A stretch of DNA of 64,000 nucleotides from Glycomyces xiaoerkulensis (GTDB lineage Bacteria > Actinomycetota > Actinomycetes > Mycobacteriales > Micromonosporaceae). The notes below the pieces were generated by a model. It did not search any database. It saw only the letters and a program-made list of their open reading frames with translations, and was not told where the DNA came from. Below, piece after piece: positions 1-7,435 of this stretch. A program made the translations under genes and the position numbers. Numbering within the stretch: the first letter of the stretch is position 1; every line of letters starts with the position of its first letter. The DNA lies in contig NZ_PGGV01000037.1 of NCBI RefSeq assembly GCF_002798405.1, positions 186,001-250,000 on the forward strand, written 5' to 3'.

Positions 1-897
1 GACGTCACCTTCGACACGATCGCCCGCCGCACGCCCGGCTTCTCCGGCGCCGACCTCGAGAACGTCGTCAACGAGGCCGCGCTGCTGACCGCCCGCCGCA
101 ACGAGCAGGCCATCTCGATGGACGCGCTCGAGGAGGCCATCGACCGCGTCATCGCCGGGCCCGAGCGCAAGGGCCGGGTCATGGGCGACGAGGAGAAGAA
201 GATGACCGCCTACCACGAGAGCGGCCACGCGCTCGTGGCGTTCGCGCTGCCCCACGCCGCGCCGGTCCACAAGCTCACCATCCTGCCGCGCGGCCGCAGC
301 CTCGGGCACACCCTGGTGCTGCCGACCGAGGACAAGTACTCGCAGGCGCGCTCGGAGATGATCGACACCCTGGCCTACGCCCTGGGCGGGCGGGCCGCCG
401 AGGAACTGGTCTACCACGACCCGACCACCGGGGCCCAGAACGACATCGAGAAGGCCAGCAAGGTCGCCCGCGCCATGGTCACCGAGTACGGCATGTCCGC
501 CAAGCTCGGCGCCGTGAAGTACGGCTCCTCGAGCTCGGAGCCGTTCCTCGGCAAGGACTACGGCCACCAGCGCGACTACTCCGACGAGGTCGCCGCCGCG
601 ATCGACGCCGAGGTGCGCGCGCTCATCGAGATCGCCCACGACGAGGCCTACGCGATCCTCACCGAGTACCGCGACGTGCTCGACCAGATCGTGATCGAAC
701 TGCTCGAGAAGGAGACGCTCAACCAGGAGGAACTGTCGCGGATCGCCACGCGGGTCGAGAAGCGGCCGCCGATGGCGCCGTACAACGGCACCTCCAGCCG
801 CAAGCCGTCGAACAAGCCGCCGATCTCCACGCCCAACGGGTCGAAGCCGTCGAACTCGGCCGACGACCCCGCCGAGGACGTCGGCAACGGCTCGTAA
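1..897 (+). CDS. ftsH: ATP-dependent zinc metalloprotease FtsH, C-terminal part (5' end outside window)
   Basis: The reading frame is open from the first base and ends at TAA 895-897, giving about 298 residues. The start is the end of the AAA+ module (second region of homology, [17 protein letters not shown]). It is followed by the M41 peptidase domain with the zinc-binding HESGH motif at bases 214-228, and by the FtsH hallmark region around [10 protein letters not shown]. The last 50 residues are a hydrophilic Pro/Ser/Asn tail, common in actinobacterial FtsH. The enzyme is a membrane-anchored hexamer that degrades misfolded membrane proteins and some regulators; the transmembrane N-terminus lies outside the window. 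folE follows after 9 bases, so the two are probably cotranscribed. Confidence 0.97.
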   Translation, partial: DVTFDTIARRTPGFSGADLENVVNEAALLTARRNEQAISMDALEEAIDRVIAGPERKGRVMGDEEKKMTAYHESGHALVAFALPHAAPVHKLTILPRGRSLGHTLVLPTEDKYSQARSEMIDTLAYALGGRAAEELVYHDPTTGAQNDIEKASKVARAMVTEYGMSAKLGAVKYGSSSSEPFLGKDYGHQRDYSDEVAAAIDAEVRALIEIAHDEAYAILTEYRDVLDQIVIELLEKETLNQEELSRIATRVEKRPPMAPYNGTSSRKPSNKPPISTPNGSKPSNSADDPAEDVGNGS

Positions 898-906
898 GCT
901 TGTGCG

Positions 907-1545
907 ATGGCTGAACTCGACAACCTCGCGGCCCGGCTGCTCGACGGCCGCATCAACGGCAGCCCCGTCGAGGACGCGGTGGACCTGCCCCGGATCGAGG
1001 CCGCCGTCCGCGAGATCCTCGAGGCGATCGGCGAGGACCCCGATCGGCCGGGCCTCAAGGAGACCCCGAGGCGGGTCGCCCGCGCCTACGCCGAGCTGTT
1101 CGCCGGCCTCCGCATCGACCCCGAGCAGGTGCTGAAGAGCTCGTTCGACGAGGACCACAACGAACTGATCCTGGTGCGCGACATCGAGGTGCAGTCGTTC
1201 TGCGAGCACCACCTGATGCCGTTCACCGGCGTCGCCCACGTCGGCTACATCCCCGGAGAGGGCGGCCAGGTCGCCGGGCTCTCGAAGCTGGCGAGGCTGG
1301 TGGAGGTCTACTCCCGCCGCCCGCAGGTGCAGGAGCGCCTCACCAGCCAGATCGCCGACCAGCTCTACAAGTCGCTGCAGTCCCGCGGCGTGATCGTGGT
1401 CATCGAATGCGAGCACACCTGCATGTCGATGCGCGGCATCCGCAAGCAGGGCTCGACGACGGTGACCTCGGCGGTGCGGGGCCTCCTGCAGTCGGACGCC
1501 CGGACCCGAGCCGAGGCGATGGCACTCGTCCGCGGCACCGGATGA
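907..1545 (+). CDS. folE: GTP cyclohydrolase I
   Basis: The 212-residue product matches the usual length of FolE, which converts GTP to 7,8-dihydroneopterin triphosphate at the head of the folate pathway. Visible signatures are CEHHLMPF at residues 99-106 (a zinc-ligand Cys and catalytic His pair), the [21 protein letters not shown] segment split over bases 1279-1341, and [16 protein letters not shown] near residue 170 with the second zinc Cys. The start is the ATG 9 bases after the ftsH stop. No clear Shine-Dalgarno precedes it, which suggests readthrough translation from ftsH. A strong hairpin follows the gene. Confidence 0.97.
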   Translation: MAELDNLAARLLDGRINGSPVEDAVDLPRIEAAVREILEAIGEDPDRPGLKETPRRVARAYAELFAGLRIDPEQVLKSSFDEDHNELILVRDIEVQSFCEHHLMPFTGVAHVGYIPGEGGQVAGLSKLARLVEVYSRRPQVQERLTSQIADQLYKSLQSRGVIVVIECEHTCMSMRGIRKQGSTTVTSAVRGLLQSDARTRAEAMALVRGTG

Positions 1546-1567
1546 CCGGCCCGCCGGCAAGGAGAAC

Positions 1568-1592
1568 GGCCGGATGCGCATCGCATCCGGCC
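1568..1592 (+). terminator. Hairpin after folE
   Basis: A 10-bp perfect inverted repeat, GGCCGGATGC (1568-1577) and GCATCCGGCC (1583-1592), has a 5-base loop and is followed by TTCTC. It lies 23 bases after the folE stop and probably ends the ftsH-folE transcript. There is no long T tract. Confidence 0.65.
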
Positions 1593-1692
1593 TTCTCGGT
1601 TCCTTCTCGGTTATCAGCGAGTCCCGGGTCGGTCCCCTGGTCACGGACGACACCTGTGGAGCCGCGGACGGCTCGGCACCCTGGCGTCGCGG

Positions 1693-2340
1693 TCAGAGCG
1701 TGTTGCCGGAGCCGGGCTGGATGTTGCCGTCGGTGCCGGAGGGCGCGTTCGGGTCGCCCGGGTTCGGGTCGTAGCCCTCGGGGTAGGTCTCCACGTTGTC
1801 GAGGAAGCCGTCCCCGGTGGTGTCGGTCATGACGGTGTTGGAGTAGCCGTCGGCATCGGAGTCGATGCTCACGTAGTCGGCGTATCCGTCGCCGTCGGTG
1901 TCCGACACGATGGTGTCGGCGTATCCGTCGCCGGTGGTGTCGGAGGACACCGTGTCGACGTAGCCGTCGTTGTCGGTGTCCGACATGACCTGGTCGACCA
2001 CGCCGTCGCCGGAGGTGTCCGAGGCGAGGGTGTCGATGTAGCCGTCGGAGTTGGTGTCCATGGCCTCGGTCTCGAAGGTGCCGTCGCCGTCGGTGTCCAT
2101 GTGGAGCTCGTCGGAGACGCCGTCGCCGTCGGTGTCCAGGGCGACCCCGTCGGCCACGCCGTCGCCGTCGGAGTCGATGTAGGTGTTGCCGTCGGCCTGG
2201 AAGGTGTCGTCCTCCCAGCCGTCACCGTCGATGTCGTAGGTCTCGGTGGTGCCCGAGGAGTAGTCGGTGGTGTCGTCCTCGGTGTAGTCGTCGGTGGCGA
2301 CGTCCTCTTCCATGCCGGTGGTGTCGTCGAATTCGCTCAT
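1693..2340 (-). CDS. Asp-rich protein with ten 13-residue EF-hand-loop-like repeats
   Basis: This 215-residue, extremely acidic protein has three parts. Residues 1-55 are an Asp/Thr-rich head. Residues 56-185 are ten consecutive 13-residue units of the form D-T/S-D-G-D-G-Y/V-x-D-x-V-x-S, with no spacer or length change. Residues 186-215 are a Pro/Gly/Asn tail. The DxDxDG core resembles the calcium-binding loops of EF-hands, dockerins and thrombospondin type-3 repeats, so cooperative Ca2+ binding is the best guess. The N-terminus has no signal peptide or membrane segment, unlike most proteins with such repeats. It stands alone, divergent from the next gene. Start is ATG 2340; the reverse complement of 2341-2355 carries an AGAGATGG ribosome-binding region. 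Function unknown. Confidence 0.85.
   Translation of the reverse strand: MSEFDDTTGMEEDVATDDYTEDDTTDYSSGTTETYDIDGDGWEDDTFQADGNTYIDSDGDGVADGVALDTDGDGVSDELHMDTDGDGTFETEAMDTNSDGYIDTLASDTSGDGVVDQVMSDTDNDGYVDTVSSDTTGDGYADTIVSDTDGDGYADYVSIDSDADGYSNTVMTDTTGDGFLDNVETYPEGYDPNPGDPNAPSGTDGNIQPGSGNTL
1786..2175 (-). repeat. Ten tandem 39-bp units encoding 13-residue Asp repeats
   Basis: Translation on the minus strand gives units such as DSDGDGVADGVAL, DTDGDGVSDELHM, DTDNDGYVDTVSS and DTTGDGYADTIVS in unbroken succession. All ten are exactly 13 residues. The DNA is similar but not identical between units, so the array is old or under selection for the protein pattern. Confidence 0.9.
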
Positions 2341-2485
2341 TGCGCCATCTCTTTCGTGATGAAGTGTTCCGTGCTTGTGATCATGACTCTATGGCAGCTC
2401 GCGGGGCCGTGAATCCCCAGAGTGTGCCAACCGCTTATCCTCTCTTCAGCCCCGTTCGCGGGGGTACAGCCCCAGGTCGTCTGAA
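2341..2485. promoter_or_regulatory. Divergent intergenic region
   Basis: This 145-bp gap separates the minus-strand repeat protein from the plus-strand hypothetical gene and must hold both promoters. It is visibly less GC-rich than its flanks around 2355-2400. No operator or promoter hexamers stand out with confidence. Confidence 0.35.
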
Positions 2486-3085
2486 ATGTCAGGAGTTCCG
2501 GTGGGTCCTGCCGACAATGCCTTCGACGTCCCCGAGCCGCCGCCGGTGCTGGTGCCGGTCCCGGCGGTGCGCGTGTTCGACCTGCACTCCCGCCGGGTGG
2601 TGTGCGGCGCGGCGGGTTCGGGCTGGCGGTTCGACCTTCGGGCCGACGACCCGGTCGACCGCGACGGCGCGATGCTGGTGCCGGTGATCTCCGAGGCCGA
2701 CTACTACCGGGCCGTCGACGGCGACGGCGATGCCTACGGGACGCTGGTACACGCCGACGAGGTGTGGGTGCAGCGGGCCGACCCGAACCCCGCCCCGTCC
2801 ACGCCCCCGCCCGGCTACCTGATCGACCGGCTGTCCGATCCGGACGCGCCGCCGGTGCGCAGGCCGCTCGCGGCCTCGGACGTGCCGGACCTGATGGGGC
2901 GGCGGGTCTGGTACTGGACCGGCCGGGAGTTCCGGGACGACTTCCGCTGCGTCTCGGAGCCGTTCGAGACCTCGGGGGACTTCTGCGTGCGGGTCGCCGA
3001 GGAGGCCGGATGGTACCGGTGGCAGCGCACCGGGCGGCCGCCCAAGCCGGTCGACGCTTTCATCCAGCACCTGTGGACGCAGTGA
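2486..3085 (+). CDS. Hypothetical protein, 199 residues
   Basis: I do not recognise a family. The protein is soluble, with a Pro-rich start (EPPPVLVPVPAVRVFDL), no signal peptide and no membrane helix. It has many aromatic residues in the second half (RRVWYWTGREFRDDFR, EAGWYRWQRTGRPPKP), which looks like a small beta-rich fold. GC usage is like its neighbours. It converges on holB with a gap of 9 bases. The ATG at 2486 has only a weak upstream Shine-Dalgarno. Codon bias and full-length openness support a real gene. Confidence 0.7.
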   Translation: MSGVPVGPADNAFDVPEPPPVLVPVPAVRVFDLHSRRVVCGAAGSGWRFDLRADDPVDRDGAMLVPVISEADYYRAVDGDGDAYGTLVHADEVWVQRADPNPAPSTPPPGYLIDRLSDPDAPPVRRPLAASDVPDLMGRRVWYWTGREFRDDFRCVSEPFETSGDFCVRVAEEAGWYRWQRTGRPPKPVDAFIQHLWTQ

Positions 3086-3094
3086 CCGGCCCGC

Positions 3095-4258
3095 TCAGGC
3101 CTGCCACAGGCGCGTCATCATCGCCTCCACGGCGATGCGCGGGCGCACGTTCGCCTCGATGGCCTTGCGGCAGGCCAGAATCGCGTCGATGCGGCGCAGC
3201 AGCGACTCGGCGCTGAGCTTGGAGGCGGCGGCCCGGGTGGTGTCGGCCATGTCCGGGTGGATCGGGTCGACGCGCGCGCCGAAGCCGGCGGCGAGGGCGT
3301 CGCGGTAGAACGCGGCCAGGTCCACCAGGGCCCGGTCGAGCGAGTCGCGCTGGGCGCGCGTGTCGCGGGTCTTCTGCCGCTTCTCGAGCTCCTTGAGCGC
3401 GGCGGCCGAGCCCCGCGCGGCCTTCGTGGCGCCCTTGCCGGTGCCGCCCTTGCCGAGCGCGGTCTCCAGGGCCTCCCGCTCCGCGGCCGACTGCTCGGTG
3501 TAGGTGCCGGACGCCTCGGACTCGGCCGCCTCGATGAGTTCGACCGCGGCGGTGAAGCAGGCGCCCAGGCCGGTCAGTCGGCGGGGGATCCGGAGGACGT
3601 CGTGCCGCTTGGCGCGGGCGTCGGGGTCGGTGGCCAGGCGCCGGGCCCGGCCGACGTGGCCCTGGGCGGCGGCGGCGAACAGTTCGGCCTCGTGCCGGTC
3701 GAGCCCGTCCCGGGCTACCAGGAGGTCGGCGATCGCCTCGGGCGGCGGCTGGCGCAGCACCAGCACGCGGCTGCGGGAGCGGATGGTCACCGCGATCTCG
3801 GCGGGGTTGGTCGAGGGCGCGCACAGCAGGAACGCCGTCCGCTCCGGCGGTTCCTCGACGGCCTTGAGCAGGGCGTTCGCGGCGGCCTCGGTGAGGCGGT
3901 CGGCGTCCTCGATGAGGAGGATCTGCCAGCGGCCCGAGGTCGGGGCGCGGGAGGCGTCGAGGATGAGCCGGCGGACCTGGTCGACCCCGAGCGACAGGCC
4001 CTCGGGGATGACGCGGGTGAGGTCGGGGTGGGTGCCCGCCAGGGTGGTGCGGCAGGCGTGGCATTCGCCGCAGCCGCCGTCGGCGCACTGGAGCGCGGCG
4101 GCGAACGCGACCGCGGCGGTCGAGCGGCCCGAGCCCGGCGGCCCGGTGAACAGCCAGGCGTGCGTCATGCCGTTCCCGCGGGCGGCCTCGGACAGGATCC
4201 GCCGGGCCTCGTCCTGGCCGACGAGCTCATCGAAGACGCTGGGCACGGGCTGGTTCAC
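3095..4258 (-). CDS. holB: DNA polymerase III subunit delta'
   Basis: The clamp-loader subunit is 387 residues from the GTG at 4258. It starts NQPVPSVFDELVGQDEARRIL, carries a degenerate Walker A (TGPPGSGRST), a four-Cys zinc module (CADGGCGECHACRT) and the sensor-1-like region LIEDADRLTEAAANALLKA, all typical of delta'/gamma AAA+ subunits. It loads the beta clamp at the replication fork. The GTG overlaps the TGA stop of the preceding tmk gene as GTGA, so translation is coupled. A longer frame back to 4291 is open but would overlap tmk by 37 bases. tmk-holB adjacency is a conserved bacterial arrangement. Confidence 0.95.
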   Translation of the reverse strand: MNQPVPSVFDELVGQDEARRILSEAARGNGMTHAWLFTGPPGSGRSTAAVAFAAALQCADGGCGECHACRTTLAGTHPDLTRVIPEGLSLGVDQVRRLILDASRAPTSGRWQILLIEDADRLTEAAANALLKAVEEPPERTAFLLCAPSTNPAEIAVTIRSRSRVLVLRQPPPEAIADLLVARDGLDRHEAELFAAAAQGHVGRARRLATDPDARAKRHDVLRIPRRLTGLGACFTAAVELIEAAESEASGTYTEQSAAEREALETALGKGGTGKGATKAARGSAAALKELEKRQKTRDTRAQRDSLDRALVDLAAFYRDALAAGFGARVDPIHPDMADTTRAAASKLSAESLLRRIDAILACRKAIEANVRPRIAVEAMMTRLWQA

Positions 4259-6369
4259 GGCCGTCCGGCCTCCTCGGCGACGCTGTCCCAACGGCTCTCG
4301 CCGCCGGTGTCGAGATCGGGCCAGGCGGTCTCGGTCCGGGCGGCCTCGGTGCGGATGTCGAGCCGCTCGGCGACGGCCTCGCGCACGGCCACGGCGACCT
4401 GCTCGGGTCCGCCGTCGGCGGGGACCACCAGGTAGCGCTTGGGTTCGGCCGCGGCCAGGTCCAGGAACGACTGGCGGACCCGCTCATGGAAGTCCAGCTC
4501 CTCGCGTTCGAGCCGGTCGCCGTTGCCGCCGGCCTTGGCACGCTGGACGCCGACCGCCGGGTCGACGTCGAGCACGACGGTCAGGTCGGGTTTGAGGCCC
4601 CCGGTGGCCCAGCCCGAGACCCAGCCGACCTCGCTCCGGCCGAGGCTGCGGCCCGCCCCCTGGTAGGCGATCGAGGAGTCGACATAGCGGTCGGAGACCA
4701 CGATGGCGCCGCGCTCCAGGGCGGGCCGGATGATCTTCTCGACGTGCTGGGCGCGGTCGGCGGCGTACAGGAGGGCCTCGGCGCGGGCGGAGGGCGCGAC
4801 GTCGCCGCCGGAGTCGAGCACGAGGGCGCGGATGCGCATGCCGATGTCGGTGGCGCCGGGCTCGCGGGTGAGGACGGCCTCGTAACCGCGGAGCTTGAGC
4901 CACGCGGCGAGCTTGACCGACTGGGTCGACTTGCCGGCACCCTCGCCGCCCTCGAACACCACGAAGAAGCCGCGATTGTCAGTGGTGACCAGCGCCGACA
5001 GGGGGCGGCCGCGCAGGGACGACCACAGGTCGGCGAAGACCGGCACGCCCGGCTTGTCGTCCATGTTGCGGAAGGCCGCGACCCCGAGCCACACCACCAG
5101 GACCGCGGCGACGAACAGCAGCACGCGGCTCATGGAGACCTCTACGGAGGTGACCCCGAGGTCGAGGCGGCGGGCGGCCTGCCAGCCGGCCAGCGGCGCG
5201 GCGACCGACATCGACACCATGAGGATCACGCGGGCGCTGACGCCGATGAAGGCGAACATGCGGCCGCGGAAGTCGTCGCCGACCTCCCGCTGGAGGAGGG
5301 TGATGCCGGCCAGGAACGCCATGCCGGCGCCCAGGCCGATCACGACCGAGCCGCACAGGGCGACCCACAGCCAGGGCGCCACCGAGTCGACCGCCAGGCC
5401 GGCCCCGGCCAGGACGATGCTCATGCCGAACCAGCGCAGCCGGGAGAGCTCGCGGATGAATTTGGGCCCCAGGGCGATGCCCGCGCCCAGGCCGAGGAAG
5501 AGGAACACCGCCAGCAGGTAGAAGGCGGCGTCGCCGGCGTCGAGGGTGCCCGCGTAGATGGTGCCGACCCCGACCAGGATGCCCGCGCCGCTGAAGGCGC
5601 CGAGCATGCCCAGGACCAGGCCGCGGACGCGTTCGCGGCCGCGCAGGTAGGAGAAGCCGTCCACGAAGTCCGACCACATCGTGCCGGCCTTGGGGTGTAC
5701 GCGCCCGTCGCGGCCGGAGATCTGGGGGATGAAGAACAGGACCGTCACCGCGAGCAGGCCGAACATGGCCGCGTCGATGTAGAGGGCCAGGACCATCGGC
5801 TCGGCCCAGGTGCCGAGGTTGGACCACACGTTCGCGCCGCGCTCCAGGACGGCCAGGACCCCGAAGGCCAGCGGCGGGGCGAGGCCGTAGGTGGTGGCGA
5901 GGGTCAACTGGTTCGCGGTCTCGTACTTCGAGGCCGGCAGGAGGTTGGGGACCGCGGCCTCCTTGGCGGGCATCCAGATCATCACCGCGATCTCGATCAG
6001 GACCTGGGCGACCGCGAGCCAGGCGACGGTGATCGGCACCGATCCGGTGGTGAGGTAGACGGTGGGCACGCTGGCGAGCAGCCCGAATCGGGCGAAGTCG
6101 CAGCAGGCCATCGTCTTGCGCCGGTCGAAGCGGTCGGCGAAGACCCCGGCGACGGCGCCGAACAGCAGCGACGGCAGCAGCCGGATGACGATGACGCCGG
6201 CGAAGACCGCGCCCTTGGCGGCGAGGTTGTCGAACAGGGACTGCGCGAACCCGGCGGTGGCGAACAGGGCGAGCCAGTCGCCGAACGAGGCCAGCCCCAG
6301 CACGGTCCACAGGCGCCGGAACGGACGGATCCGCAGCACCGTCTTCAGATCGGCGGTCGTATTGGCCAT
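4255..6369 (-). CDS. tmk: Fusion of MFS-type membrane domain and thymidylate kinase
   Basis: The protein is 704 residues. Residues 1 to about 420 form a 10-12 helix membrane domain of major-facilitator type (RPFRRLWTVLGLASFGDW start, AGVFADRFDRRKTMA loop motif). From about residue 465 it is a complete dTMP kinase: P-loop FEGGEGAGKST, LTREPGATDIG, the DRYVDSSIAYQGAGR nucleoside loop and RAKAGGNGDRLEREELDFH. The kinase makes dTDP for DNA synthesis. Membrane-fused Tmk proteins are known from several actinobacteria, so this is a lineage trait rather than an assembly artefact. The role of the transporter half is unclear. Start is ATG 6369 with AGGAGCTGA upstream. It is coupled to holB. Confidence 0.93.
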   Translation of the reverse strand: MANTTADLKTVLRIRPFRRLWTVLGLASFGDWLALFATAGFAQSLFDNLAAKGAVFAGVIVIRLLPSLLFGAVAGVFADRFDRRKTMACCDFARFGLLASVPTVYLTTGSVPITVAWLAVAQVLIEIAVMIWMPAKEAAVPNLLPASKYETANQLTLATTYGLAPPLAFGVLAVLERGANVWSNLGTWAEPMVLALYIDAAMFGLLAVTVLFFIPQISGRDGRVHPKAGTMWSDFVDGFSYLRGRERVRGLVLGMLGAFSGAGILVGVGTIYAGTLDAGDAAFYLLAVFLFLGLGAGIALGPKFIRELSRLRWFGMSIVLAGAGLAVDSVAPWLWVALCGSVVIGLGAGMAFLAGITLLQREVGDDFRGRMFAFIGVSARVILMVSMSVAAPLAGWQAARRLDLGVTSVEVSMSRVLLFVAAVLVVWLGVAAFRNMDDKPGVPVFADLWSSLRGRPLSALVTTDNRGFFVVFEGGEGAGKSTQSVKLAAWLKLRGYEAVLTREPGATDIGMRIRALVLDSGGDVAPSARAEALLYAADRAQHVEKIIRPALERGAIVVSDRYVDSSIAYQGAGRSLGRSEVGWVSGWATGGLKPDLTVVLDVDPAVGVQRAKAGGNGDRLEREELDFHERVRQSFLDLAAAEPKRYLVVPADGGPEQVAVAVREAVAERLDIRTEAARTETAWPDLDTGGESRWDSVAEEAGRP

Positions 6370-6440
6370 TCAGCTCCTCGAAGGTCCGGGGCCGCACCGG
6401 CTCGGCCGGCGGGACGGTTCCTGCGGCCCAGGCGGAAAAC

Positions 6441-6490
6441 CGCGGCCGCACCGGCTCGACTATGAGACTAGTCGGCCCGGTGCGGCCGCG
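6441..6490 (-). terminator. Long hairpin between tetR and tmk
   Basis: CGCGGCCGCACCGG (6441-6454) pairs perfectly with CCGGTGCGGCCGCG (6477-6490). Inside it CGACTA (6457-6462) pairs with TAGTCG (6469-6474). The result is a 20-bp stem broken by one small internal loop. It lies 27 bases past the TetR stop and 70 bases before the tmk start, so it probably ends the tetR transcript. Confidence 0.65.
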
Positions 6491-6517
6491 GGCGACGGCG
6501 CAGTCGGAATGAGTGCT

Positions 6518-7189
6518 CTACGACAAGCGGCGGGCCAGGCACTCGCAGACGACGCGGCGCGCCTCCGCCAGTACCGCGGCGTCGCCCTCCGGCCGACGGC
6601 GGAACGCGAGCCTGACCAGCGCCTGGCCGGTCTCCACCGCCGCGGTGGCCACCTCTATCAGCCGCTGGTCGGGCTTGATGCCGAACCGCTGCTCGACGCC
6701 CCCCAGCAACTGCTGGGCGATCCGGTCCCCGCCCGAGGGGATCGGCCCGGTGCCGGCCGGATCGATGGCGTCGGCCAGGTGGAGCACTCGGAAGCCCGGA
6801 GCCGTGCGGTACATGTGCACGTACTCGGCGATGGCGGCCTCGACCCCGGTGCGCCAGTCGGGCGGCTGATCGGCGTCGAAGCGCGCCACCAACCGCTCGA
6901 CGAACTGGTCGATGTAGCGCTGGCTGAGCGCTTCGGCGAGCGACCGCTTGTCGCCGAAGAACTGGTAGACCGATCCGATGGCGACGTCGGCGCGCTGGGC
7001 GATGGCCGTGGTCGAGAGCCGGTCGTAGCCGACCTCCTCGATCAGGTCGGCGGCGGCGTCGAGCATCCGGCGGACGCGGGCGGCACTGCGCTCCTGGACT
7101 GGCAGGCGCCGCAGCGTCTGGGCGTTGCCGAGCTTGGGCGTCGGCGACATGGTGGGCTGCCTGGCGGCTGGCACGGTGGCCGTGCTCAT
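6518..7189 (-). CDS. TetR-family transcriptional regulator
   Basis: The product is 223 residues from the ATG at 7189, which has the ribosome-binding site GAGGGGGGAG 8 bases upstream; the frame is open further but the extra residues are not needed. The TetR N-terminal helix-turn-helix is clear: RRMLDAAADLIEEVGYDRL, then STTAIAQRADVAIGSVYQFF and GDKRSLAEAL. The C-terminal ligand domain is not recognisable. It is transcribed away from mshA across a 246-bp gap and could control itself or mshA. Ligand unknown. Confidence 0.93.
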   Translation of the reverse strand: MSTATVPAARQPTMSPTPKLGNAQTLRRLPVQERSAARVRRMLDAAADLIEEVGYDRLSTTAIAQRADVAIGSVYQFFGDKRSLAEALSQRYIDQFVERLVARFDADQPPDWRTGVEAAIAEYVHMYRTAPGFRVLHLADAIDPAGTGPIPSGGDRIAQQLLGGVEQRFGIKPDQRLIEVATAAVETGQALVRLAFRRRPEGDAAVLAEARRVVCECLARRLS

Positions 7190-7435
7190 GGTGTTGTCTC
7201 CCCCCTCGTGATGACAAGTATCCCCATCATGGCCGACTTGACCGGATTTGAGGCCGATTCCGCACCGTGTCGCGAACAAATTTCTGGCTTCTCACCCGCC
7301 GGTGGTAGCGCGCGGACGCTGCGGATTTCGTCACTTACCACCGGACGCCGCTTGCCGCTCGCCGCTCTCCGACGGAAGGATTGCTAGGGCTTCGCGCGTT
7401 GTCCCCAGGAAGGCACCGCTGGAGAGGACGAGTCA
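7190..7435. promoter_or_regulatory. Divergent tetR / mshA region
   Basis: The 246-bp gap carries the promoters of the TetR gene and mshA. A loose TGATG/CATCA inverted pair near 7208-7230 is too weak to call as an operator. Immediately before mshA, GGAGAGG (7421-7427) is a good ribosome-binding site. Confidence 0.35.

Noticed and set aside
4486-6465. 659-codon plus-strand open frame
   Set aside because: It is antisense to MFS-tmk, and its composition is Glu/Gly/His/Arg-rich with no family pattern.
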